A stretch of DNA of 64,000 bases, from NCBI GenBank assembly GCA_016711205.1, contig JADJTM010000002.1, positions 124,001 to 188,000 of the forward strand. The letters run 5' to 3'. Below the pieces are notes generated by a model that was not told the origin of the DNA, did not search any database, and worked only from the letters and a program-made list of their open reading frames with translations. A program made the translations under genes and the position numbers. This stretch comes from Micropruina sp. Its GTDB lineage: Bacteria; Actinomycetota; Actinomycetes; Propionibacteriales; Propionibacteriaceae. This document shows positions 1 to 8,815 of this stretch, one piece after another (within the stretch, counting starts at the first letter, position 1; every line of letters begins with the position of its first letter).

Positions 1-222
1 GGTCAGCCCGGAGTCGTCCTGGTAGCTCTGCGCGAGCCGGAAGCCGGACGTGCGGTAGGCGTCCACGGCTCGCTGCAGAAAGCTGGTGGCGGCCCTGGCA
101 TCGGCACGAGGACGCCGGGTCGGCGTGGCCTGTGCCGGGGTCATGGTGAGGGCGAGCGGGGCGGCGACGCCGAGCGCGGCGGCCCCTCCGAGCGCGGTGC
201 GACGGGTCAAGGGAAGCGACAT
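1..222 (-). CDS. Tat-exported protein, N-terminal part only
   Basis: Only the first 74 codons lie in the window; the gene runs off the left edge. The start ATG at 222 is preceded by a strong AGGAGG-like ribosome site. The N-terminus reads MSLPLTRRTALGG followed by an Ala/Leu-rich stretch and an AQA signal-peptidase site near residue 32, which is a twin-arginine signal. The mature part begins with a region rich in Arg and Ala and then ..FLQRAVDAYRTSGFRLAQS.. . The pattern of a helix followed by LAQSYQDDSG recalls secreted actinobacterial proteins of uncertain role, possibly carbohydrate-related, but too little is present to assign a function. Confidence 0.6.
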   Translation of the reverse strand, partial: MSLPLTRRTALGGAAALGVAAPLALTMTPAQATPTRRPRADARAATSFLQRAVDAYRTSGFRLAQSYQDDSGLT

Positions 223-284
223 CGGTTCCTCCGTGGGGTTGAGTGAGAGCGCTTTCAGTCTTTCGCTGGGAGGCGGGTGCTGAC

Positions 285-428
285 AAGGCCCCTGGACGAG
301 ATCCCGGCGTTCGCCGGGATGACGGGCTCCGCCGGGATGAAGGGCTCCGCCGGGATGACGGGCTCCGCCGGGGATGACGGGGATGACGGGGCTTCGCCGG
401 GATGACGTGGCTCCCCCGGGATGACGAC
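285..428. repeat. Palindromic GCCGGGATGACG repeat cluster
   Basis: Just upstream of the Tat-signal gene lies a run of short imperfect copies built on the units ATCCCGGCGTTCGCCGGGAT and GGGATGACGGGCTCCGCC. It is the smallest array of a family that recurs at 18432, 19330, 26135 and 59325. Each core can fold back on itself. No coding function is apparent. Confidence 0.8.
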
Positions 429-438
429 CTAACGGTCG

Positions 439-1668
439 TCAGTCCTGCTCGTCCGCCCAGGCCGTGGTCAGGCCGCGGAAGTGCGCCAGGAACGTGTCGT
501 GTTCGTGCGGCGGGTACGTGGCCCGCACGGTGTCGACCAACAGCCGGTCGAAGGCCCCGGAACGCACCCAGTCGAGCACGGCGGCGTCCAGATGGCCCAG
601 GTGCTCGGCGCAGAACGCCCAGTACTTGTCGGTCTCGAAGTACTCATCGGCTAGTTCGAGGTACTCGTCGATCTTGGCCTCGTAGCTGAGCGACGGGTCG
701 TCCGCGATCGCGAAATAGCGCTCGGTGTGCAGGTCGACGCCGGCCTTGCGTCCGGTGACCAGACAGTAGGCGCTCCACCGCACGAGCGCCTTGATCGCCC
801 ACGGAAAGTAGTAGTGCAACGAGGTGACCGCCACGTCGGGGCAGGCGTTGGCGTAGTCGATCGGGTACACCTCGTCGCCGGCGACCAGCATTTCGGCCGA
901 GTTGAACTCCCAGGCGAAGAACGCGTTGACGATGCGGCTGATCGCGGCGGTTTCGTGGCCGGCACTCGCCGACAGGAAGCCGTGCGACACGTGGTAGCGG
1001 TTGTGCATCGGCTGGTCGGGACGAAAGTCCATCACCATCGTTTCGGGGCCGATGGACAGCGCCCGGGCGAACACGTCGTACTCGACGGTGGCCTGCAGGT
1101 GCATCAACATCTCACCGGACGCGTCGTAGGCGCTGCGCAGATCCTCGGCGTTGTTGATTCGCGAGACGCCGCGCCAGCCCCCACCGTCGAAGGGCTTCAT
1201 GTACAGCGGGTAACCGAGGTCGGCGGCGATCGCTTCGAGGTCGAACCCTTTGTTGTACTTGGCCGAGGTGTAGGCCCAGCGCACGTTGTCGAGCGGGTTC
1301 TTGTAGGGCACGAGCACCGTCTTGGGCACCTTGAGGCCGAGCCGCAGCATGGCGCAGTAGGCGCTGTGCTTCTCCATCGACTGGAACGTGAACGGGCTGT
1401 TCAACAGGTAGGTGCCGTTGACCAGCGCGGCCTTCTTGAGCCACTCGCGGGGGTGGTAGTACCAGTACGCGAGCCGGTCGATCACCAGCGGCGTCCGCAC
1501 CGGATCGGTCAGGTCGAACGGTTCGATGCTCAGCCGCTCGGCTGTCAGGGTGTGGGTGACGCCGTCCACGGTGATCGGCCCCACCATGCCGAGAACGGTC
1601 TCGAAGGCGCGCGGCCAGTCCTCTTCGGCACCCAGCAGCAGGCCGATTTCGTGGTGCTCGTTGGTCAT
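439..1668 (-). CDS. ATP-grasp family ligase
   Basis: A 409-residue protein that I assign to the ATP-grasp superfamily, enzymes that activate a carboxylate with ATP and couple it to an amine or thiol. The glycine-rich nucleotide loop KPFDGGGWRG is at residues 158-167, after a preATP-grasp region containing NSPFTFQSMEKH (about 90-101). The metal-binding end of the fold probably lies around the ELNS/YPIDYANA segments in the second half. It is the last gene of a three-gene operon, 26 nt after an esterase gene, so the two hydrolases probably act on the same metabolite. The substrate is unknown. A YbdK-type ligase and a glutamine amidotransferase at 53.9 kb may be partners (see findings). Confidence 0.75.
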   Translation of the reverse strand: MTNEHHEIGLLLGAEEDWPRAFETVLGMVGPITVDGVTHTLTAERLSIEPFDLTDPVRTPLVIDRLAYWYYHPREWLKKAALVNGTYLLNSPFTFQSMEKHSAYCAMLRLGLKVPKTVLVPYKNPLDNVRWAYTSAKYNKGFDLEAIAADLGYPLYMKPFDGGGWRGVSRINNAEDLRSAYDASGEMLMHLQATVEYDVFARALSIGPETMVMDFRPDQPMHNRYHVSHGFLSASAGHETAAISRIVNAFFAWEFNSAEMLVAGDEVYPIDYANACPDVAVTSLHYYFPWAIKALVRWSAYCLVTGRKAGVDLHTERYFAIADDPSLSYEAKIDEYLELADEYFETDKYWAFCAEHLGHLDAAVLDWVRSGAFDRLLVDTVRATYPPHEHDTFLAHFRGLTTAWADEQD

Positions 1669-1694
1669 GGGCAGACCCTAGTACCCCGGCCGCC

Positions 1695-2441
1695 TCAGCA
1701 GAAGCGTGGCAGGTGGTGAGCGATCTGGCGCTGCCACCAGTGCCAGTCGTGCGACACGTCGTGCCCCCACAGGTCGAGTTCGTGGTTCAGCCCTTGGGTG
1801 CCCAAGAGGTGCGCCATGTGCCGGCTGGACGGCAGCGCACCGGTCGGGTGCGTTTCCCACGCCCCCTGCCCGGCGACCAGCACCGTGAACAGCCGGGAGC
1901 GCAGCCAGTCGAGGTGGTCGCCGCCCAGGTTGGGCACGTAGTTGGTGGGGTTGGCGAAGTAGGCGGCGTCGGAGCGGTCGCCCCACGCGCGCCAGCTGGC
2001 CGGGTCGTAGTTGCCGGACAGGCACACGGCGACCGGAAACAGGTCGGCGCGGGTGAGCGCGAACTGCAGTGCATGGTAGGCGCCGAGCGAGCAGCCGGTG
2101 ACGATGGCGTCACTCGCGCCCGGGGTGTCGGCGCTGATGAAATCGGTGACTTGATTGGTGATCCAGCTCGCGTAGGCACTGTGTCGCCGGGCCCGCTCCT
2201 CCAGCGGCAGCCAGGCGTCCGACCAGGTGTAACGGTCGAACGAGTCAACGCAGTAGAGCTTGATCCGGCCGGCGTCGATCAGCGGCTGGACGGCCGCCAC
2301 CATGCCGTTGTTCTCGTAGTCCCAGGCGCGTCCGGCCTCGGACGGAAACACCACCACCGGACGTCCCCAGTGGCCGTAGCGGATCACCGTGCCGGGGTGC
2401 GGGAAGCCCGGGGCGTCGAGTTCGAGCTGGTAGCGGTCCAT
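1695..2441 (-). CDS. Alpha/beta-hydrolase esterase (COG4947-like)
   Basis: A 248-residue cytoplasmic alpha/beta hydrolase. The nucleophile elbow GCSLGAYHAL places the catalytic serine at residue 118; the C-terminal GHDVSHDWHWW carries the likely catalytic histidine (about 231). The start ATG at 2441 shares its A with the TGA of the upstream esterase (TGATG), which fixes the start and implies translational coupling; longer readings upstream are in the wrong context. It resembles the small esterases that travel with ATP-grasp ligases rather than secreted lipases: there is no signal peptide. The substrate is not known. Confidence 0.8.
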   Translation of the reverse strand: MDRYQLELDAPGFPHPGTVIRYGHWGRPVVVFPSEAGRAWDYENNGMVAAVQPLIDAGRIKLYCVDSFDRYTWSDAWLPLEERARRHSAYASWITNQVTDFISADTPGASDAIVTGCSLGAYHALQFALTRADLFPVAVCLSGNYDPASWRAWGDRSDAAYFANPTNYVPNLGGDHLDWLRSRLFTVLVAGQGAWETHPTGALPSSRHMAHLLGTQGLNHELDLWGHDVSHDWHWWQRQIAHHLPRFC

Positions 2442-3484
2442 CAGCGCCAGGCCTCCATGAGCAGTCGGGTCAGGTGTGGGTCGAGCAGGTCGCGCCAGGT
2501 CGTCCAGGTGTGGCCGTCGGGCACCTCGCCCCAGCCGACGTCGCCGCCGCTGCCGGCCAGGTGGGTGGCGAGGGCCACGTTGTTGGCGAGATTCTCCTCC
2601 TGCGTGCCGCAGACGAACGTCGTGGGGATGCGTTCGGGAGCAGCGTTGCGGTACAGGGTGGAGGTGAAGCCGGTGACGTCGGCCCAGTGCGAGTAGCCGC
2701 GCTCCTGCGGGTCGAACTGGGCAGTGAAGAACGATCCCGACTGCAAGAACAGACCGGCGAAGGTGCCGGGGTGGCGGCGGGCGGCGTGCAGCGCAGCCAG
2801 AGCGCCCAGCGACTGGCCCATCAGCACCGGCTTGCCAATGCAGCACACCTGGGCGTTGATGGCCGGCAGAATGTCGGCGACCAGGGCGTTGGCGTAGCGC
2901 GGGTTGGCCGCGTAGCGTCCGTTGCGGTCCGCGCCGGGGTCGAGCAGCAGCACCCTGAGCAACGGGGTGCGGTGGCTCGCGGTGGCCGCTGCGAGGAAGT
3001 CGGTCAACCGTCCGTACCGAGCCATCTGGGTGCCGTCGTGACAGATCAGCAGCGGCAACGGGGTGCCCCGCCAGACGTCCGCAGGAGCCCAGAGCTCACC
3101 GGTGACCAGGCCGTCGACGGTGTCGAAGTGGACGGGCGTCACGTGGCCTTGCAGGCGGGGGGCGTCCAGCCAGTCGGGCTCGGCATACCCCGGCATCGGC
3201 AGCCACGAGTGCGCACCGAAGACGCCGTCCACGCTGCGCGGGTTCGTCGGGTCGGTGATCATGTCACGGCCGTGCTCGTGGTGCAGCGTGTAGAGGTACT
3301 CGACCCGATGCGCGCGCGGGATCGGCACGTCGAGCTGCCACCCGTCATCGACGCGGACGAAGCTGTCGTCGCCCACCGGCACCTCGCTCCAGAGCCGGAC
3401 CGAGGTGACGAGTTCGTCCGGGTCGGGCAGCCAGAACACCAGGCGATCGGCCTGCACCGCGGTGGCGCGGGTGGTGACGGGCAT
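2441..3484 (-). CDS. Enterochelin-esterase-like hydrolase (Fes/COG2382 type)
   Basis: A 347-residue protein with an N-terminal immunoglobulin-like domain (about 1-110, LVFWLPDPDELVTSVRLW) and an alpha/beta-hydrolase domain with nucleophile motif GQSLGALAAL (Ser225) and the C-terminal histidine in DGHTW (His325). This is the architecture of siderophore esterase Fes, but many relatives act on other esters and there is no siderophore gene nearby. It is the first gene of the operon with a second esterase and an ATP-grasp ligase. No ribosome site precedes the ATG; a TAGATT box sits 6 nt before it, so the mRNA is probably leaderless. Confidence 0.8.
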   Translation of the reverse strand: MPVTTRATAVQADRLVFWLPDPDELVTSVRLWSEVPVGDDSFVRVDDGWQLDVPIPRAHRVEYLYTLHHEHGRDMITDPTNPRSVDGVFGAHSWLPMPGYAEPDWLDAPRLQGHVTPVHFDTVDGLVTGELWAPADVWRGTPLPLLICHDGTQMARYGRLTDFLAAATASHRTPLLRVLLLDPGADRNGRYAANPRYANALVADILPAINAQVCCIGKPVLMGQSLGALAALHAARRHPGTFAGLFLQSGSFFTAQFDPQERGYSHWADVTGFTSTLYRNAAPERIPTTFVCGTQEENLANNVALATHLAGSGGDVGWGEVPDGHTWTTWRDLLDPHLTRLLMEAWR

Positions 3485-3490
3485 TGCCGC

Positions 3491-3496
3491 AATCTA
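3491..3496 (-). promoter_or_regulatory. -10 box of the esterase/ATP-grasp operon, leaderless start
   Basis: On the minus strand TAGATT is followed by 6 nt and then the ATG at 3484. The spacing puts the transcription start at or next to the first codon. Confidence 0.6.
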
Positions 3497-3545
3497 TCCC
3501 AGCCGCAGACCGTCACGTTGCCTGGGTCGAGCTTGTCGAGAGCCA

Positions 3546-3638
3546 TGTGCCTGGGGTCCGGGTCCTAGAACACTCGCGACTGCTCCGACGAAACGTTCGT
3601 CGAGACCTCTGTGCCTGGGGTCCGGAACGCTCGCGACT
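3546..3638. repeat. Two copies of a 16-bp direct repeat
   Basis: TGTGCCTGGGGTCCGG occurs at 3546-3561 and again at 3610-3625, and each copy is followed at a short distance by CTCGCGACT (3573 and 3630). The spacer between copies differs slightly in length. The 3485-3956 stretch otherwise holds only the transposase remnant and the promoter of the HNH gene. Confidence 0.65.
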
Positions 3639-3739
3639 TCTCGTCGCACTAGATGACTTATTCCTGGGTAGGCGTGGCTTCGTGGGGGTGAGGGTGTCCG
3701 AGAGTCGGTGTTGCGATCACTGAAGCTCTGGAGGCTCCT

Positions 3740-3835
3740 GTGGACACCGATCTGGACACCCTCGCTACGGCACTCCACGTGAGGATGGATGACCTGTTGA
3801 AGGCACACCCCGAGCGACCCGCCGACCAAGCTTGA
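3740..3835 (+). pseudogene. IS982-family transposase remnant (N-terminus)
   Basis: A 31-codon reading starting at GTG with a good ribosome site (GGAGG) encodes VDTDLDTLATALHVRMDD followed by LLKAHPERP and a stop. The LDTLATALxVRxDDLL pattern is the conserved beginning of IS982 transposases, which are normally about 280-300 residues. Everything downstream of residue 31 is lost. The 60-80 bases before the GTG may include the left end of the element, but no clear terminal inverted repeat pair can be found because the right end is gone. Confidence 0.65.
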
Positions 3836-3920
3836 AGAAACCGGTCACGCTTGTTCAGAACGCTGGATCTCGCTCGGTTCGATCACCCCATCAGGTTCGC
3901 ATTTTACCGGAACGATAGTC

Positions 3921-3949
3921 TTGTGGGCAAGGTTGGAGGGAGCTATAAT
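3921..3949 (+). promoter_or_regulatory. Strong sigma-70-type promoter, leaderless
   Basis: TTGTGG (3921-3926), a 17-bp spacer, and a perfect TATAAT (3944-3949). The ATG of the HNH gene follows after exactly 7 nt, so the transcript should begin at the start codon. Confidence 0.75.
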
Positions 3950-3956
3950 CGTACAC

Positions 3957-5255
3957 ATGAACGTCTTGCCGATCGAGTTCACGGGCGACGCTGTGGGGCG
4001 TCTGCGGCACTCCGCGCAGCTGCGCCGTCAGGCCGACGTCGACGAGATGCAGGCACTGGCAGACCTGGCGGCCGAGCACTCGTGGAGCACCGAAGACGAG
4101 TTCGACGTCACCCGTGAGCGCGCGGTCCGCCTGGGCGCCGACGGCAGCCCGCAGGTGGGCGAGTTCCTGCCGCTGGAGGTCGCCGCGGTGAAGGGCATCT
4201 CGGTCACCGCGGCCACCTGGCTGGTTCGCGACGTGGTCAACCTGCAGAGCCGGCACCCACTGCTGTGGGGTTGCGTCAGCCGAGGTGAGGTGCAGCCGTA
4301 CCAGGCGTTCCAGGTCGCTCAGCTTGCCGCGAAGTACGAGCTCACGCAGAGTCAGGCGCACGAAGTCGACGCCGCGCTGGCACCCAAGCTGGGCACCCTC
4401 GGCTGGGCACGGCTGATGCGGCTCGCCCGCGGAATGATCGCCCTGATCGCCGCCGACGCCATGACGGCCGCCGCCGATCGGGCGCGCGAGGCGCGGTTCT
4501 GCCGCATCGCGCCCGCCGACGAACCCGTCGTGAGCGAACTGTGGGCCCGGCTCGACACCGCCGACGCGCAGCAACTCGACGCCACCCTGAGTGCGATCGC
4601 CAAGGCTCTGGCGGGCCTCGGCGACACTGACAGCCTCGACGTTCGTCGGGCCAAGGCACTCGGCATACTCGCCACTCCACAGCGCGCCACCGCGCTGCTG
4701 GGCGGCAGCGACGACGACCGCTACCTGCCGCGCACCCGGGTCTTCCTGCACCTGCCGCACGGCATGCTCACCGGCTCAGGAGTCGCTCGCTGCGAGACCA
4801 TGGGGCCGATCGTCAAGGCCCGGCTGACCGAGCTGTTCGGCACCCACCGCATCACGGTGACGCCCGTCGTCCACGCCGGCAGCGAAGCCGCGGTCGACAG
4901 CTACGAGATCCCGGATCGCATCGCCGAGTCGGTGCGGCTGCGCGACATCTGCGAGGTGTTCCCGTACAGCAGCCGTGCCGCTCGGCGGCTCGACCAGGAC
5001 CACACGATCCCCTATGTCGAGGGCGTCGCGCAGCAGACCCGTCCCGACAACCTGGGGCCGCTGACGCGCCGCGTCCATCGGGCCAAGACCGCACGCCGGT
5101 GGCAGGTCAGCCAACCCGCGAGCGGCGTCTTCTGGTGGCACTCACCGCGCGGTCAGTGCTACCGGGTCACCCCGCAGGGCACCACCGATCTGCACGACTG
5201 GTCAACCGCGGAACGCGGCGTGCGATGGCGTCTCGACGAAAGCCCACCCACCTGA
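3957..5255 (+). CDS. DUF222 / HNH endonuclease-like protein (13E12 family)
   Basis: A 432-residue member of the actinobacterial DUF222-HNH family, often multicopy and of unknown role. The DUF222 region spans roughly residues 10-310. The C-terminal HNH-like part has DHTIPY, then DNLGPLTRRVHRAKT, keeping the His-Asn-His pattern. The usual zinc-binding cysteines look degenerate: CEVFPYSS has only the first Cys of the expected pair, and the second knuckle has Thr where Cys is usual. I chose ATG 3957 because a perfect TATAAT lies 7 nt upstream; a TTG at 3921 would overlap the -35 box. It converges on fumC with 1 nt between the stops. Confidence 0.8.
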   Translation: MNVLPIEFTGDAVGRLRHSAQLRRQADVDEMQALADLAAEHSWSTEDEFDVTRERAVRLGADGSPQVGEFLPLEVAAVKGISVTAATWLVRDVVNLQSRHPLLWGCVSRGEVQPYQAFQVAQLAAKYELTQSQAHEVDAALAPKLGTLGWARLMRLARGMIALIAADAMTAAADRAREARFCRIAPADEPVVSELWARLDTADAQQLDATLSAIAKALAGLGDTDSLDVRRAKALGILATPQRATALLGGSDDDRYLPRTRVFLHLPHGMLTGSGVARCETMGPIVKARLTELFGTHRITVTPVVHAGSEAAVDSYEIPDRIAESVRLRDICEVFPYSSRAARRLDQDHTIPYVEGVAQQTRPDNLGPLTRRVHRAKTARRWQVSQPASGVFWWHSPRGQCYRVTPQGTTDLHDWSTAERGVRWRLDESPPT

Positions 5256-5256
5256 A

Positions 5257-6654
<1,398 letters not shown>

Positions 6655-6661
6655 ACCGCCG

Positions 6662-6667
6662 AGAATA
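6662..6667 (-). promoter_or_regulatory. fumC -10 box, leaderless start
   Basis: Minus-strand TATTCT, then 7 nt, then the fumC ATG. Confidence 0.6.
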
Positions 6668-6677
6668 TTGCCGAAAG

Positions 6678-7004
6678 CTACTTCGCGGGCAGGGTTCGGG
6701 TGAACGCCCGCCCATGCTCGACCACGGCCGCGAGCGTGTCGTCGTCCGTGACCGACTCGGCCGGCAGCAGCAGCCAGCCGGCAAGTTCGCGGCCGCGCAT
6801 CACCATCGGCTCGGCGTGTGCGAAGTACGGGGCGTTGGCTTCGGACGGTGCGGTGCGCACCATCACGCCCCCGGACGTGGCCGCGACCGCCATGTGCCCC
6901 GCGACCAGGAAGGCCAGACCACCGAACATGCGTTTCTCGGTCACGTCGGCCTCGTCGACCAGCAGCGTGCGGATGAGGCCGGCCAAGATCTCATCGAAAG
7001 CCAT
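6678..7004 (-). CDS. TfoX N-terminal domain protein
   Basis: A 108-residue single-domain protein. The segment EKRMFGGLAFLVAGHMAVAA is typical of the TfoX_N fold, and GGVMVRT plus PMVMRGRELAGWL complete it. In Proteobacteria TfoX regulates competence, but the stand-alone actinobacterial domain has no established role and no competence gene is nearby. The start has no ribosome site; TAGCAT lies 6 nt upstream. Confidence 0.85.
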   Translation of the reverse strand: MAFDEILAGLIRTLLVDEADVTEKRMFGGLAFLVAGHMAVAATSGGVMVRTAPSEANAPYFAHAEPMVMRGRELAGWLLLPAESVTDDDTLAAVVEHGRAFTRTLPAK

Positions 7005-7010
7005 GCGCGA

Positions 7011-7016
7011 ATGCTA
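7011..7016 (-). promoter_or_regulatory. -10 box of the TfoX-domain gene, leaderless start
   Basis: Minus-strand TAGCAT, 6 nt, then ATG at 7004. Confidence 0.55.
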
Positions 7017-7040
7017 CGGCTGCACCCCTGGCACGCAAGA

Positions 7041-7089
7041 GGCCCGCGAGGCCGCACGGAACGTTGAGTCCCGTGCGGCCTCGCGGGCC
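7041..7089. terminator. Perfect 19-bp hairpin
   Basis: GGCCCGCGAGGCCGCACGG at 7041-7059 pairs without mismatch with 7071-7089 around an 11-nt loop. It lies between the leftward lipoprotein/secreted-protein operon and the TfoX-domain gene and would end leftward transcription. No U-tract follows, which is common for actinobacterial terminators. Confidence 0.75.
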
Positions 7090-7212
7090 AACCCCCTCGC
7101 TTGCGCTCCCCCCGTCACGCACAACCCCCCCGGGTCACGGAGACAATATCCTCAGTCGCGGCCCGCTGGGATCGGTCCCAGTATGCGCACAATTGCCCAT
7201 CCCGCTGATGCG

Positions 7213-8075
7213 TCAGCGATTGAGCGCCTGCAGCTCGCCGATCGGCAGCTGAGCCGAGTCCGAGTACGACATCGGGAAGCTGCCCGAGAAGCCGTCCACG
7301 CTCCAGTTCACCAGCCAGTTGGCGGTCGCCGTCACCGTGTAGGAACCCTTCGGCAGGGACGGCTTGGTGTACGCGTGGCCGCAGGTGGGCGAGGGCGACC
7401 CGGCCTTCACCGAGGCGGTGTACGCCGACATCGCGGTGCAGGTGACGGTGGCCCCGTCACCCATGCTGAACGCCGTGGACTGAAGCCGCGCGCTCAGCCG
7501 GAACGTGAGCCCTTGCGAGGTGGCACTCGTGGCCCGGTACCGCGGCCCCTCCGTGGTCAGCCACACCGGATACCCCACCGCCAACATCTTCCACTAGTTC
7601 TTCTTCGGATCCGGACCGAAGATCGGCGTCGCGTCAGGCAAACGCAAATGGACGGCGAGCGAGCGGGCCATCGTGCCCAGGTCGACGACCTCAGTCGAGT
7701 TGTTGTTACGCACCAGGGTCAGCCCGGTTGGACATCTCGCCCAACGATGACCGTCGATCCGCAAGGCACCATTCGCGCGCTCCTCATCGGTCACGCCCAT
7801 TATGATGCAGCCCTCAAGCGGGTTGGTGGTGCTTTGATTGGAACTACGAGACCCTTCAGAGGAAGATTGGTCCAGCGCCTTCTTGACCACCTTGTTCTTC
7901 ACGCAGCGGCTCTGAGACTTCTTGCAGAGGCCCGCATTGGACCCGTTAGATTTCACCGCTGTCGAGACGGTGCCGCATGTGGACAATCGGCGGCTTGCGC
8001 CTCGTTGGCGACGCATATCATCGCTTGGACAGCAATAATCGTCAGTACGCAAAGGGCACCCGCCACTCTCAACAT
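7213..8075 (-). pseudogene. Secreted protein of unknown function, broken by frameshift and amber stop
   Basis: From ATG 8075 (ribosome site GAAGAGGTG; overlaps the upstream lipoprotein by 7 nt) a classic Sec signal is read: MLRVAGALCVLTIIAVQA.. ending ..NEAQA-ADCPH. That frame soon closes, while the frame containing CGTVSTAVKSNGS continues, implying an indel near 7985. This second frame is cut by TAG at 7594-7596, directly between ..GPDPKKN and W-K-MLAVGYPVWL; the same frame then runs on to 7213 with ..YTVTATANW..IGELQAL. In the family as I recall it, this position is usually N-E-W, so GAG to TAG is a likely single change. Relatives are often labelled ATP/GTP-binding, without support visible here. 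Either a decayed gene or sequence errors. Confidence 0.6.
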
Positions 8076-8671
8076 GTCTTCACCTCTTCTCCAACAATAG
8101 ACACTATTCGGAGATTGCCGTCAACGTGGCCAAAATACGTGGTTTCTCTGGCTAGGATTCCTGTGTTGACTTTCTTGGAACCCTGATAGATGTTGGTAGC
8201 TCTAGAGTCCACGCAGAAGTCCAGAGTGACCTCAGAACCGCCCTTGATGAGGCTGGGCCTCCTGACTACTTCCACGATTTGTGCGCCTGGCCCCTTGATA
8301 CTGAGGCGATCCTGCTTAAACAACTGCAACTCCCCCAGCACGACTTTCCTCACATCCTCGCTCCCGATCACGGCTTCCAAACCGGGTGTTAGCTTGTCCG
8401 CTCCGCCAGCTCGAATCACCTTCAAGAACTCCGCTTGATACGTCCGGTATACCTGCTCGGCTTCTGCGTACAGCGCGTCCTTGGCCTTCATCTCCTGAAA
8501 CTGCTGCTCGGAGCAGGGCGCTTCGCTACCTCCTGCCTCAGGCGTGCACATGAACGTGGGGGACGGGCTGGGGCTCGGCGTGCTGGGAGCCGGCCCGACG
8601 CACCCGGTCAGGGCCAACGAGAGCGCCGCGAGTACACCGGCCGTTCGCTTGCGAACTCGTCTCATGCGCAT
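8069..8671 (-). CDS. Lipoprotein of unknown function
   Basis: A 200-residue protein with an Arg-rich start, a hydrophobic signal and lipobox LTGC (about residues 20-23), followed by a Pro/Ser-rich linker. The mature domain (..LYAEAEQVYRTYQAEF..) ends with a compact domain containing two Cys (..LDFCVDSRA.. and the terminal ..VKTC), possibly disulfide-bonded outside the membrane. The fold may be NTF2-like, which is only a guess from length and pattern. ATG 8671 has GAGGAGG just upstream. It overlaps the next, broken, secreted-protein gene, so both were probably made together at the cell surface. Confidence 0.7.
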   Translation of the reverse strand: MRMRRVRKRTAGVLAALSLALTGCVGPAPSTPSPSPSPTFMCTPEAGGSEAPCSEQQFQEMKAKDALYAEAEQVYRTYQAEFLKVIRAGGADKLTPGLEAVIGSEDVRKVVLGELQLFKQDRLSIKGPGAQIVEVVRRPSLIKGGSEVTLDFCVDSRATNIYQGSKKVNTGILARETTYFGHVDGNLRIVSIVGEEVKTC

Positions 8672-8815
8672 ACACCTCCTCGGGGTTGCCGGCCAGTCTG
8701 ACACGCCGCCTGCGCCCAACCAGGTCATCTCGGGAGTTATCCACAGAGTTCGTTTGCGATTTGTGCGCGGCGGGTGGCCGTGACGGCGGAGGCCACGGAG
8801 TCGACCCGGTGGGCG

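Noticed and set aside
2441..3484. Siderophore (enterobactin) hydrolysis
   Set aside because: The fold fits Fes, but no siderophore synthesis or uptake gene is near and the partner is an ATP-grasp ligase.
8737..8745. Perfect DnaA box TTATCCACA, also at 19314 and about 58164
   Set aside because: Single scattered copies, one inside a permease gene, with no AT-rich region, no dnaA/dnaN and no clustering; not an origin.
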